Shown here in pieces: positions 1 through 9,925 of a DNA stretch of 64,000 bases. The first letter of the stretch is position 1. Each line of letters begins with the position of its first letter. The translations under genes were made by a program, and so were the position numbers. A model generated the notes under the pieces. It had not been told where the DNA came from and ran no database searches. It saw only the letters and a program-made list of their open reading frames with translations. The stretch is from Galerina marginata (taxonomy: Eukaryota; Basidiomycota; Agaricomycetes; Agaricales; Galerinaceae), in the NCBI GenBank assembly GCA_023014335.1, contig JAECYW010000004.1:3534001-3598000 (forward strand), given 5' to 3'.

Positions 1-395
1 TTTCGAGGGTGAAAGAAACACTCTTTGGTCGATTTTGAGCTACAAACACGACCTATGAGTTTTGCCAAGAAAACAAGATTGATAAACGCACCTTTTCAAC
101 ACCTGCTCCAAAAAGTTGTCTGAGAGTGCAACTGATGCGGGTCTTTTTGCCAGCGCCTGACGGGCCATAGAAGAGCATATGTGGAAAGTCTCCAGAAGCA
201 GCCTAGGTATGACATATACGGTGATCTTTCGTGTAAGAGTACAAATCTTGGTACAAACCAGAGCTTTTAGTCGTTCTGACAGACCATTGTGATAATGAAG
301 GGTATCTAATGTTCGCGGTCGATACTTGGTTCAAATTTGTCAGATTGAAAGCAAAAATTCGAAGGAGGAAATACCTGATCAACCCAAAGAGACAT
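1..395 (-). CDS. RFC5: Replication factor C small subunit (human RFC3 / yeast Rfc5 type), 5' part
   Basis: This is the N-terminal part of a clamp-loader AAA+ ATPase that helps load PCNA on DNA in the nucleus. Four exons are seen: 395-375 (MSLWVDQ), 324-259 (YRPRTLDTLHYH...), 202-92 and 39-1, giving 79 residues before the gene runs off the left edge. The P-loop GPSGAGKKT lies at about residues 42-50, preceded by DFPHMLFY, and exon 4 starts LKIDQRVF. The MSLWVD-YRP start and GPSGAGKKTR are diagnostic of the RFC3/Rfc5 orthologue. The first coding exon is only 21 nt, typical of this intron-dense genome. Introns have GT-AG ends. The numbering of RFC subunits differs between yeast and human, so the symbol is a convention. 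Confident assignment; partial gene. Confidence 0.92.
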
Positions 396-812
396 TTTAG
401 GGTGCTGGAATCAAGGAGGAGGGGCGAAAACCGCGAAGCTGGCAAATAGCTCGAGGCGGATGTCGTGGTTCGAACAGAGAGGTGGCGAGCGTGATTCAAA
501 AAACGCGTGACGTAACGCGTTTAATGCCACCGGCAAGTGTAGAAACCCGACCAGCCCAAGACCAGCCGGGAAACGATGTATTTCATTTCACGCCGTTGTA
601 AGGCATTTACTGCCTAGTCTCGCTGGTCTCTCCTAGTCAGACTTCGATATGTGTGATGACCATGCAACACCCCAACAAGCTCAAAAAAAGGTGCAGAAAC
701 TTGAAAAGTTTGAGAAAGGTGCACTTAATTTTCAAGCCATGCAGAGCCACGAATGGCTCGCGTAACGGTACGGAATACACAACTTCAATATACGAGGGTG
801 GTCAGATTCATT
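396..812. other. Intergenic, RFC5 upstream region
   Basis: About 0.4 kb between the RFC5 start codon and the 3' end of the first GMC gene. No supported gene; it must hold the RFC5 promoter. No clear TATA box was seen. Confidence 0.5.
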
Positions 813-3499
813 TCATGCTGCTGTAACGCCTTTAATACCCAGATCCTCTGCTATGATGACAGCTGCTTTCTCTCCGATGGCAATTGCTGTATTGTAGGTG
901 TTGGCTCCAACATTATCTGGGGTGATGCTGCAGTCTGTTTTCATACAAGGAGAGATGAACGAATCAGTCGTTTAAATTGTAGGATTCCCCCGCACCTGCA
1001 ACCTTGAGACCTTCAACGCCGTAAACGTTGAGTCGTTCATCAACAACCCCTCCTTTCTCGCGAGATTTCATCGCACAGGTTCCAATCTGTCAAAGGTAGT
1101 GGTAAATTGGTATGATCTGTCACTCAATAGTGATTTTCAAATACAGAATGCCATGTAGTCTCAACTGCATCAACTCATGAATGAGCATCTATTCCCAACA
1201 AGTGAGTCGATTGCGTACCGTTTTCTCTGTGATATCGATCAATAGCATCGTCATCGTCCTTTGTATAAACAATCTCGGGTGCAGAGAGAGCTGCGGGTGC
1301 ATCGGACTGTTTTGGAGCGGCGCTACTGCCGTCTTTGAATTTCGGATGTCCAATGACGAGGTCCCCAGCAAAATACTTCATGCGACGAGCTAGCTCTCGC
1401 GACTTCTTGTAGGCCCATCTCAGAATGACAAGATCTGCCGCACTGTCCACAAATGATTAGCATTGTTTTGAATTCACAATTGAACTTACTCGTCGAGAAA
1501 ACCAGCATGGAAGTCAGATTTGGCATATGGGTTGGATCCGGACGTAATGTGCACTCTCCCAAGCGAGACAGGATAGCCCTAAAGTGCACTTAAGAATTCT
1601 TGTGGCATGCGAAGTGCATTGCACACTCACTGAGAAGTAAGCGATGGTAAAGTATTTGCCACGCGGGACCGCAGGATTTACGCCAGCATAGCTAGGAAAG
1701 GAGGTGAGCAACTAGTCGGTACCTGCCAGAGAAAATGGATTCGCTCACGCTACGAATGGCAAATAAAGCATAACCGGCTTATCTGGAGCGGGGGCGAAGT
1801 ACGTCTTCCACCTTTGATCAAACTCTGGAGACATAGACGCCAATTCTTCTGCATTAGGTCGCATTTTGACCCCACAATCTATTCCGCTATTTCATTGGAG
1901 CTTGAGAAAGATGGCACCGAAGTGAAAAGGACGCCTTACTTGTGGGACATGAGACCTTTACCGTCCTTCAACCACTGCTGCGCGTATGCTAGGAAACCTG
2001 TTCAATACTCTCACAATTTTGGTAGGGCGGTCTATATCTCACGTTCTATTTCCTCAGCGGTGCCTCGGAATAGTTGATCAAGCGTATCTGCATCATCAGT
2101 CGCGATGAATGGCAAAAATACCACGTTATGATCTAGACACCCAAGATATGAGTATGGTCCAATTGACAATGAAACGCATACGAACCCATGTAATGCTCCC
2201 CTACTCCTGGCAGGTCGACGATTTGCTGAACATTATTTTTCTCAAGAACCGACTTCGCCCCAATGCCTGACCTCTCGAGGATAGCAGGTGACCCAAATGC
2301 TCCAGCAGAGACAACAACGAGGCGAGAAGCGCGGGCAGTTATAGGAACAGTTATTCCCCCATTTCGGCCAACAAGGTCACTGACATATTCAATTCCGACA
2401 GCGCGTTTTCCTCTACAGAGTTTTGTGAGGGAAACTTCCGATTGATGCCTTTGTGGACTTACTCGAAAATGACACGAACAACTCGGTGTCTGTCCAATAC
2501 GGTAAGATTGGTGTTTTGGGCTTGGTTATAGATGTAGTGATGAGCAGTGTCTGAACGGCGTCCGGTTTCGCCGTCAATATACCTGAAAAGAAATTAGTCT
2601 TGAATTCTTTCTCAGCTCGTTCAATTACCTCGCCCAACGCTACAAACGATGATACGTTAGGTAGATAAAGCGCGAAAGGAATGACAACTCTCACTCCATA
2701 CTTCTCGCACTCGAAGAAGGCGTTGGTATCATCCGTAGCAGTTCGCTCTTTATCAAAGGACGCAGCGACTTCCAGGAAATTCTCTGCTACATTTATCAAG
2801 TCAGGGGCATAGGACACTTTAATAGGCCCTGAGGAGCCATGAGTGGAGTTTGTGGACCCTGGTTGGAATGTTTCGGCCTAGGACAGGAAAAAATCTGAAT
2901 ATTAGGTGCAGGGACAGCTTTAAGGTCTGAGAAGAACCTTTTTCAGCAGCGGGATGATATGTTTCGAGCTCCATCCCTTGTTACCGTACTTCGTTTCCCA
3001 GTCATCATAGTCAGACGCTGCAGCTCGAGTATAGACAACGACTGATCCCAATCGATTCAATGCGACTTCCAACGATTAGAAGATAGTTGCGCTTACAGTT
3101 GACACTGGAACCCCCACCCACAGCACGCCCGCTTGGGACTAGAGCTGAACGGCCTAGAAGAGCCTCACTGGGCTGGCTCTTATGAAAGGTGAAAGTTTCC
3201 CCTGGAAGGGTCAAATTTCCGAAGTAACGACCAGGCTGGATGTGAGTCTGCAGTTCACGAGTATGCGGACCGGCTTCCACGATCTACGAAACAAGAATAT
3301 TGGAAAAGACTAGCTTTAGGAGAGGAGAGAAGGTACAAGAATCTTCAAGGTTGGATCTGCTGCTGCGAGACGCCCCGCTGTGATACAAGCTGAGGCGCCG
3401 CCTTCAGCACATAATCATCAGTGATGTGGAACATGGAAGTTATTGGCACTTACCTCCTGCAAATATTATATCGTAAACGACGTCTTGAGCACTCGACAT
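813..3499 (-). CDS. GMC oxidoreductase, alcohol (methanol) oxidase-like, copy 1
   Basis: FAD-dependent GMC oxidoreductase of the alcohol oxidase (AOX) branch, which oxidises primary alcohols to aldehydes with release of H2O2. The start at 3499 gives MSSAQDVVYDIIFAGG, the beginning of the FAD-binding GGG motif. Further on are a VPSGRAVGGGSSVN stretch, the GMC signature SAGAFGSPAILERSGIG with VDLPGVGEHYM, then the AOX-type YKKSRELARRM, and the catalytic His (TTWHS) and Asn (ANTYNTAIAIGEKAA) near the C-terminus, which ends GIKGVTAA. No signal peptide and no PTS1 tripeptide. Many short introns, including an 11-nt exon at 2629-2639 (RWA-R). It is a tandem paralogue of the gene at 4395-7025 with the same motifs and the same microexon. 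The reading frame looks intact. Exact exon borders were not all resolved, and the true substrate is unknown. Confidence 0.85.
2629..2639 (-). other. 11-nt microexon in GMC copy 1
   Basis: CGTTGGGCGAG lies between GTTTGTAG and GTAATTG on the minus strand. Splicing it in gives ...EKYG-RWAR-YIDGETGRRSD, which matches the WxxW-IN-DTGRRSD region of alcohol oxidases. Without it this motif is interrupted. Confidence 0.75.
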
Positions 3500-4394
3500 T
3501 ATGACAGGGAGCTATGAACAAGAGGAAACGAGTTCGTTGCGCCACCGACTATTTATTGACTGGAGCATATCTCATAAGCAGACTCATTCGCTTCCCTGTG
3601 TGGGTAGAAGGCAAAGCTGATACCGGAGGTAGGGGTGAGATACCCAAACTGGAGCACGACCGCTCTATTGAGCGTCGTAGCCCGTCCCTTTCCATTCGGA
3701 CTCCAGACATGCGGAGACAACTCAACGGAGATCAACCTTACAGCTGTTTATTGCTAATATAACAATTAGAGCAGAGTTTGATAAGAATGAATCGACAAAC
3801 TTACTGAGTGATGAGATAGTAGGCCAGAAGAGATCAGCTGCCACCAGCGCGTGATACGGACTGCGGGAACTCGACTTGTCTAGAGCAGCAGTGGTCATGT
3901 ACTTCAATTGAAGCTCCAGCCAAGGGTTCACATGAAGAAGCACCCATTCTCGTTGTCTTCTCAAGATAGGTAGGTCTATTCTTGATGGCAATTAGTCAAG
4001 GAGCTGGAGGACCGTACTCGGGCCCATAGTATTTGAGTGCCCCATAGGTAATCGCGATTGATGCGGACGAAGTGAAGTCTTTGTGGAAGGACGGCATGAA
4101 TTTTTTTGACAACTCCCGTGGACTTATAAGTAAAAAGCAAGCTGACGGGAAACGAAAAGAAAGTTTGAAGAAAGTGACCTCGAAGGATTCGGTTGAAAGT
4201 TTATTGGCTTACATAAGCAAGTTGATGAGATAAGATAAGATCACCGTGAGGCAGGAAAGCTGTTTGTTGATTCAAATATACTTAGTTTACACTGCTTGAC
4301 CGTTGACAAAAGACGATCGTGGTATTTTACATCAAAGAATTCCTTCGTTAATTTACAGCGGAGCCAACAGCAGATCTTTTGTGCTACATAGCGC
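3500..4394. other. Intergenic between the two GMC genes
   Basis: About 0.9 kb upstream of GMC copy 1 and downstream of GMC copy 2. Short open frames only; none shows a recognisable motif, and I saw no remnant of a third GMC copy. Confidence 0.45.
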
Positions 4395-7025
4395 TCATGG
4401 GCCGGGATTGACGCCTTTGATGCCCAACTCCTCAGCAATGATAACAGCGGCTTTCTCGCCAATTGCGACGGCAGTGCTGTAGGTGTTGGCTGCGACATTT
4501 CCTGGGGTAATGCTGCAGTCTGAAGGAGCATATTTTGTTAGCAATCCATTATGCTGTCAAGATCGAAATATATTCCTACCAGCGATCTTGAGGTTCTGAG
4601 TGCCATAGACGTTCAACTTCGCGTCTACAACACCGTTTTTCTCGCGAGGCTTCATGGCAGCCGTTCCGATCTGCGAGATACAAAGATTAGGGCAATTTAC
4701 GCGACTTCCTCTCTCAACTTACAGAGTGCCAAGTGGTCTCAACTATGAAGACCGTTAGCGTCTGAGCATATCATGGAATTAAGCGACTAACCAGTTTGCC
4801 TGTGGTACTCATCTATCGCATCGTCGTCTTCCTTTGTATAGACAATTTTGGGTGCATCGAGAGGGACGGGCTCCTTTTCTTTGTCGATGGCGGCAGCACT
4901 TCCAGCGGGGAAGTTAGGGTGGCCGGCCACGAGGTGACCACGGAAGAATTTCATGCGACGAGCTAATTCACGAGCCCTCTTGTACGCCCACCTCAAGATG
5001 ACAACGTCGGCTTTGCTGTAAGGAAAAGCCACAGTCAACACTCAGATTTTTATGAGAAACGCAGGACACTAACTTCTCGAGGAAACCAGGAGCGAAGTCC
5101 AGTGGAGCATACGCGTTAGTTCCAGAGGTGATATGCAAGTGCCCAGTGGAAATTGGGTGTGCCTTTGGAGGATATATAAGAACTGGGAGCTGGGAGCTGG
5201 AATGAACACTTACAGAGAAGTAGGCAATGCTGAAATATGGTCCACGAGGGACAGCAGGGTTAAGGCCAACATACGCGGCCATCGTCGCCATCAGCATGAC
5301 CGGTTTGTCTGGCTTATCGGCGTAGTAAGTCTTCCATCTCTCATCAAATTCAGGAGACATGGTCTTGAGTTCAGCCTCAGTCGGCCTAAGTTTGCAGCCT
5401 CCGTCGACTCCACTGTATGAATACCTTAGGAAAAGCAAGGGGCACTAATTTGGATAACGCACTTGTTTGCGAACATGCCTTTGGCTTGGCTAGTCCATAG
5501 GTCGGCGAATGCTACGTATCGGATGAGCACTAGCTGAATAAAAGGAGTGTCTTTACACACGTTTAGTTTCTTCCTCTGTTCCTCGGAAGGCAACATCCAT
5601 AGTTTCAGCATCTTCGCTAGCGTGGTTGGGAATGAACATCATGTTATGGTCTAGAGAGGGATCAACATCTTGAAGGATTGAACCCAAGTGTTTACCCACC
5701 CATGTAGTTTTCACCAACTCCAGGAAGGTCAACCAGTTGGGTGACGCCGTTCTTTTTCAGAACTTCCGCTGCACCAATACCCGATCGCTCGAGGATCGAA
5801 GGTGTACCGAAGGCTCCGGCCGAGAGCACGACGAGACGAGATGCCTTAACGACCTTGGGCTCGGGATCACCCTTGGCTCTGCCGACCTCATCGTCGACAT
5901 ACTCAACACCGACAGCGCGAGTTCCCCTGAAACAGCATGACAGCCTCAGCGACAAGAAAGGCCTAGTACTTTTGTAAGGCTTACTCGAAGATCACTTTGG
6001 TGACTTTCGACCTCGCCAAAATGGTTAGGTTCTTGTGTTCCCTGTTGTAGATGTAATTGTGAGCAGCGTCAGATCGCTTGCCGGTATTACCATCGACGAA
6101 TCTGAGATTGGAGGTTAGACGGACTTCTTTTTTGAGGGGATGTCGTGGTGTTACCTTTGGATGGGCTAATGAAGATAAGGTAAATATGGTACTAGAATTA
6201 TAAGAATAGGATTGCTTACACCCCAGGAGTTGATTGATTCCACACTGAAATTGTTCATGTCCTCGGTTTTGCCCTTGTGGTCTTTCTCGGTGGCAAGGCC
6301 GACTGCGATGATTTCTTGCCCGACGTTGTTATGCCCCGAAGCGAAAGAAACCTTCAGGGGACCAGAAGCTCCGTGTGTGGCGCCGTTGGGGTTAGGTTGG
6401 TACGTCTCCGCCTGACAAGAACGTCAAAGATGACCAGGATAAAGCATATGCCATAATCATACCTTCTGCAAAAGAGGAATCAGCTCCTTCGAGCTCCAGC
6501 CTTTGTTTCCGTGAATTGTTTCCCAGTCATCGTAGTCAGATGCTGCAGGCCTCATGTACATGACGACTGTAAACCAAAGGTAAGCCAGGAGAGGGAGGAT
6601 TAGATGACTCTGTACGCACAGTTAATGGCAGATCCACCCCCGACGGCGCGGCCGGAGGGGACCAAGTGGGTGCGCTCAGCGGTACCCTTTCCACCCTTGC
6701 CGAAATGGAAGGAGAAAATGTCGAATCTAGGAGCAAGCAAGTTGCTGAAGTAGCGACCGGGCTGGACATGGTAGAAGAGGTCCTTAGAGTGACCACCGGC
6801 TTCAAGGACCTATCAACTCCGGTTAATATCACTTTCAATAGCCGTTGTTGGTTGATCATACGAGGATCTTCAAGTTGGGATCCGCTTCTGCGAGACGACT
6901 TGCAGTAACACAAGCAGTGGCTCCTCCTGTGATCGGCATCAGATCCACTGTCCCCAACCACCATCAAAGGTGACTGTGTACTCACCACCAGCGAAGACGA
7001 TGTCGTAAGGTCCTTCAGCAGACAT
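4395..7025 (-). CDS. GMC oxidoreductase, alcohol (methanol) oxidase-like, copy 2
   Basis: Tandem paralogue of the gene at 813-3499. It starts MSAEGPYDIVFAGGG (FAD site), then VPSGRAVGGGSAIN, YMRPAASDYDDW, SAGAFGTPSILERSGIG, VDLPGVGENYMDHN, FDERWKTYYADKPDKPVM and WAYKRARELARRM. The catalytic His is in TTWHSIGTAAM and the Asn in GNVAANTYSTAVAIGEKAA; it ends GIKGVNPGP. The YADKPDKPVM and YKRARELARRM blocks closely resemble yeast methanol oxidases, so the AOX branch is well supported, though the substrate need not be methanol. No PTS1 (SKL/ARF-like) C-terminus, so peroxisomal import would need another route. An 11-nt exon lies at 6155-6165. Multiple short GT-AG introns. The downstream neighbour in the transcription direction is copy 1; the upstream neighbour is a PEX11-family gene. 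Confidence 0.88.
6155..6165 (-). other. 11-nt microexon in GMC copy 2
   Basis: CCCATCCAAAG is flanked by TTCATTAG and GTAACACC on the minus strand. It joins ESINSWG to FVDGNTGKRSD as ...WG-PIQR-FVDGNTG, at the same place as the 11-nt exon of copy 1. Confidence 0.75.
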
Positions 7026-7682
7026 ATTGAGCAGAGATAAGAAGCTGGGGAATGTTAGAGGCCCTCAGATGGCGCCTCGGCCGTCTTTATATCGCAGATG
7101 GCTGGTGCTTCTGATCTCGGCTGCTTCTTGTTAACATTTACGAAACAGACCAGAGTAGATTCGGCTACAGTACTATATTCGTGAAGATCATGGTGGGCGT
7201 CAAGCGGGACCAGCTTGGCAAGACGAACATAAATAGGCATGGATATGAATTGGGTCACGGTCGCTATTTTTGTCTGGGTATCATTATGTGCTAATGGCAC
7301 CCGTCCAGATTACGGTGGGTCACTGGCGGGTGGTCAGAATGGCGAAAGCGCCTTCAATGTTTACTCGAGTTGGAGAATGTAGTCCAAGCCTTAGGTCTAT
7401 GTCTGCTTGTAAGTAGAAAAGCACAACCGATAATTGTACCGAAAAGCCACCCGCTTGCAAGTAATTTGCTTGATCTAGTGTTGATCAATAGATGGAAGAT
7501 CATGCTATTGTGATGGGGAATCTGTCACCGCGTGTTCAGCCGAGGCTTTGAAACGTTGATTGACGGTCCAAACTGTTTAAAGCCCACAACGAGGTGTCTA
7601 TTATCATTCGTAGCGGTGCTTCATAACATGGGTGATTATGCGTGGGATACAGCCTAAATGCTAAGCATCGATTAGCAGATAA
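7026..7682. other. Intergenic, GMC copy 2 upstream / PEX11 downstream
   Basis: About 0.65 kb with no supported gene. It holds the promoter of GMC copy 2 and the 3' flank of the PEX11-like gene. Confidence 0.45.
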
Positions 7683-8876
7683 TTACATAGATACATCATA
7701 AGGCGTCATCGTTTCCAGAGGTGCTTCTGGCGAGATTTCCTTTGTGCTCGGGGGTGGAGGACGAGCAGTTGCCTTCCACCCTGTTCTGAAAGAGGCAGCG
7801 GCAGCGATCAGGCCGAAGACACCGACCCAGACCTATCGTGAGGCATCATCAGTATCTGAGAAAATGTTCTCCGAATAACAATACCTCATTTTTGAATAAC
7901 CCGCGTTCTAGAGACCTGTCGATTCAACCGATTAGTTTGTTGTCAGATGGAAGTGGTAGATTACATGCCAGTGGATCGTCAAGGGGAAATATCCCAAATT
8001 TATAACGACTTCCGACCAGAAAGCATCCCATCGCTGCTCCATTTCCAGCTTTTCTTCTTGCGTTAGACCTGTGCCCTTGGCTTTGCGGATGGAACTGTGC
8101 CTCTGCTTCAACAATTTTCTGTCTTCAATCAGATGCGCAAAGTGGAGGACAACATAGGCCGCCCAGAACCGACACGACCATAGACCCAACTTGCCAGGGT
8201 CCAAATTAATCATTCGTTTCTTGGACGAAAAGAATGAAGTTGGAGAGAGGATCTGGGAAGGAATAATTCCATGCGATCCGAGGTAGTACAGATGCTCAAG
8301 TGGATAGTACGCCAGCATGGACCAACCCTGCAGACGCTCGATAGTAAGAAGAGTGCGAGTTGCGGGTGGGGTGCGTTCCAACGATATAAGCCATTGAAAT
8401 ATTGGAAGGAGACCTAGAAGTACATCAAAACATTTTTGAGGTGAAGCAAAAAAAAGGTCTGACCCCATATTCTCCAAAGGGTTCGAGAGTCGCCTAGCAA
8501 GCTGCCAAGTTTTGCATAACCCACAGCGGCGCGACTTCTGGGTGAATCACGAAGACCGGCTCGATGTTGTAAGCGTGCCCGAAGGTGTAAGAAAGGAACG
8601 ACGAGTTTCAGGGCATATTGAATGACCTATGCAGTGTGTCAACGGTGTTTGTTACTCCAGTACTGGCATGGCTCACCATGAATAACTTGCTATCAGAACG
8701 TGAATCAGAACATCTGATTATAGTGATAAAAGTGTTGTACTCAACTCGCTACCACTCCATGTTCCGAGGTAACGGACGAGATGGTCAAGAGTCTCCGAAG
8801 GCCGGACGTGAGCGAAGCACCCCAAAATCGCGTCGTTGAGACGTGCTGCAGATAGAGGTTTTGACATGCGAGACAT
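7683..8876 (-). CDS. PEX11-family peroxisomal membrane protein
   Basis: Integral peroxisomal membrane protein of the PEX11 (gamma/PEX11C-like) family, which remodels and divides peroxisomes. The first exon starts MSRMSKPLSAARLNDAI and contains the DHLVRYLGTWSG helix. After an intron comes VIQYALKLVVPFL, HLRARLQHRAGL and GDSRTLWRIWGLLPIFQWL, then the strongly typical AYYPLEHLYYLGSHGII. A later exon gives INLGYFPLTIHWSLERGLF, and the last exon is VWVGVFGLIAAAASFRTGW followed by a Pro-rich cytosolic tail ending YDVSM. Introns are short GT-AG. The arrangement of amphipathic helix, hydrophobic segments and the YPLEHLYYL motif is characteristic. Its location beside two AOX-like enzymes may reflect a peroxisomal link. 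Confidence 0.85.
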
Positions 8877-9925
8877 CCTTTCGTCGTAAGTATGATAGAG
8901 GTCACCGTATATAAAGATTTATTCAGTATTGCGATTAGAGTGATGGCGGCATCGTTGAGGAACACTGCGCGTGATTCTCGGGCACGGTGACTGGAAAACC
9001 GACGTGGGTAAGTATTACATAACAACTGTGCAGGTCGTATAAATTCTTCAACTTGTCAATTTTCAACTTCTGAACAAAACCATGTGGACATAAAAGTTCG
9101 GGCTCGGTATAAGCTTTTCCGCCTCCTTGTCCGCGTTCCCGTCCCCTAAATTGAACCACGGTGCCTCAGGCGCTGGATGTTGCTGTCCTTGAATTCTCCT
9201 TGTTATCCCACTTTCTCTTTCTCGGAAGTGTCGCTTCGGCTGGTACTCAGGATTCGGAGGAGGATGTGGAAGAGGCGTCTCAGGGTTTGGCAGCATCTAC
9301 ATCTTCGTATGTCGAGTAATCTTTCTATATAATACGATGTTATTACCCATCTTTCTTTGGAGTTCGAACATGGACTGATCATTGAGTAAACGTGGCTTTA
9401 GCAGACGAGTTCAGTGATGCTACATCATCTTGTGCCAGAACATCTGATCACGCATCGAAACCCTCTTCTCTCCGCTTCGCATGGCTTATTGCACATAAGT
9501 TTCTCTTCTCAAGTACGCTTCTCCATTTGTTGGTTGATTCAGAATCCGATGACCGAACAGCGCTTACATGTTCTTCCTACAGCCTTTCTTCTGCCTCCCA
9601 ACCGATGGCGTGTTCCCGGACCGCCTTGGACCTCGATATTTCGCCTGCCTCTTTTTTGTGAAGCGTTCTACACCCGTAATCATCGGCAATTTCAAGGAGA
9701 AATCCGTCAAGACGCCTTGCGTTGGCAGTGGTTTATTGCTCCAAGAATTTACTCCATCCATGACCTGCTCATAGCTTGCGCGGCTACGATGGAGATAACT
9801 GCACTGTATTCAATTTTTCTTCATGTGTAGTGGAATATTCCATCAGCAGCCACGTAGCAGCGCCTTTTTAACTGACGTTGAAAAAACATAGATGATTTGT
9901 CCTGACTTTCCTGCCTTACACCGAA
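8877..9925. other. Intergenic with weak coding signals
   Basis: Region between the PEX11-like gene and xylanase A. On the minus strand a Pro/Arg-rich open frame (about 9063-9296, starting MLPNPETPLPHPPPNP) and a better two-exon signal (9581-9772, listed separately) look partly protein-like, but I could not join them into one convincing gene. The plus-strand open frames at 9392-9830 look like shadows. Confidence 0.35.
9581..9772 (-). CDS. Possible small hypothetical protein, partial model
   Basis: A start at 9772 (MSRSWME, 20 nt) spliced through GTAAAT...CGCAAG joins 9715-9581, giving ...RLDGFLLEIADDYGCR, TLHKKEAGEISRSKAVRE and HAIGWEAEERL up to a GTAGGA donor. The composition looks like a real charged helical protein and the splice preserves the frame. 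The next exon was not settled: one option gives a short protein ending AKRREEGFDA, another would run into the Pro-rich frame at 9063-9296. I do not recognise the family. Low confidence; transcribed divergently from xylanase A. Confidence 0.3.
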
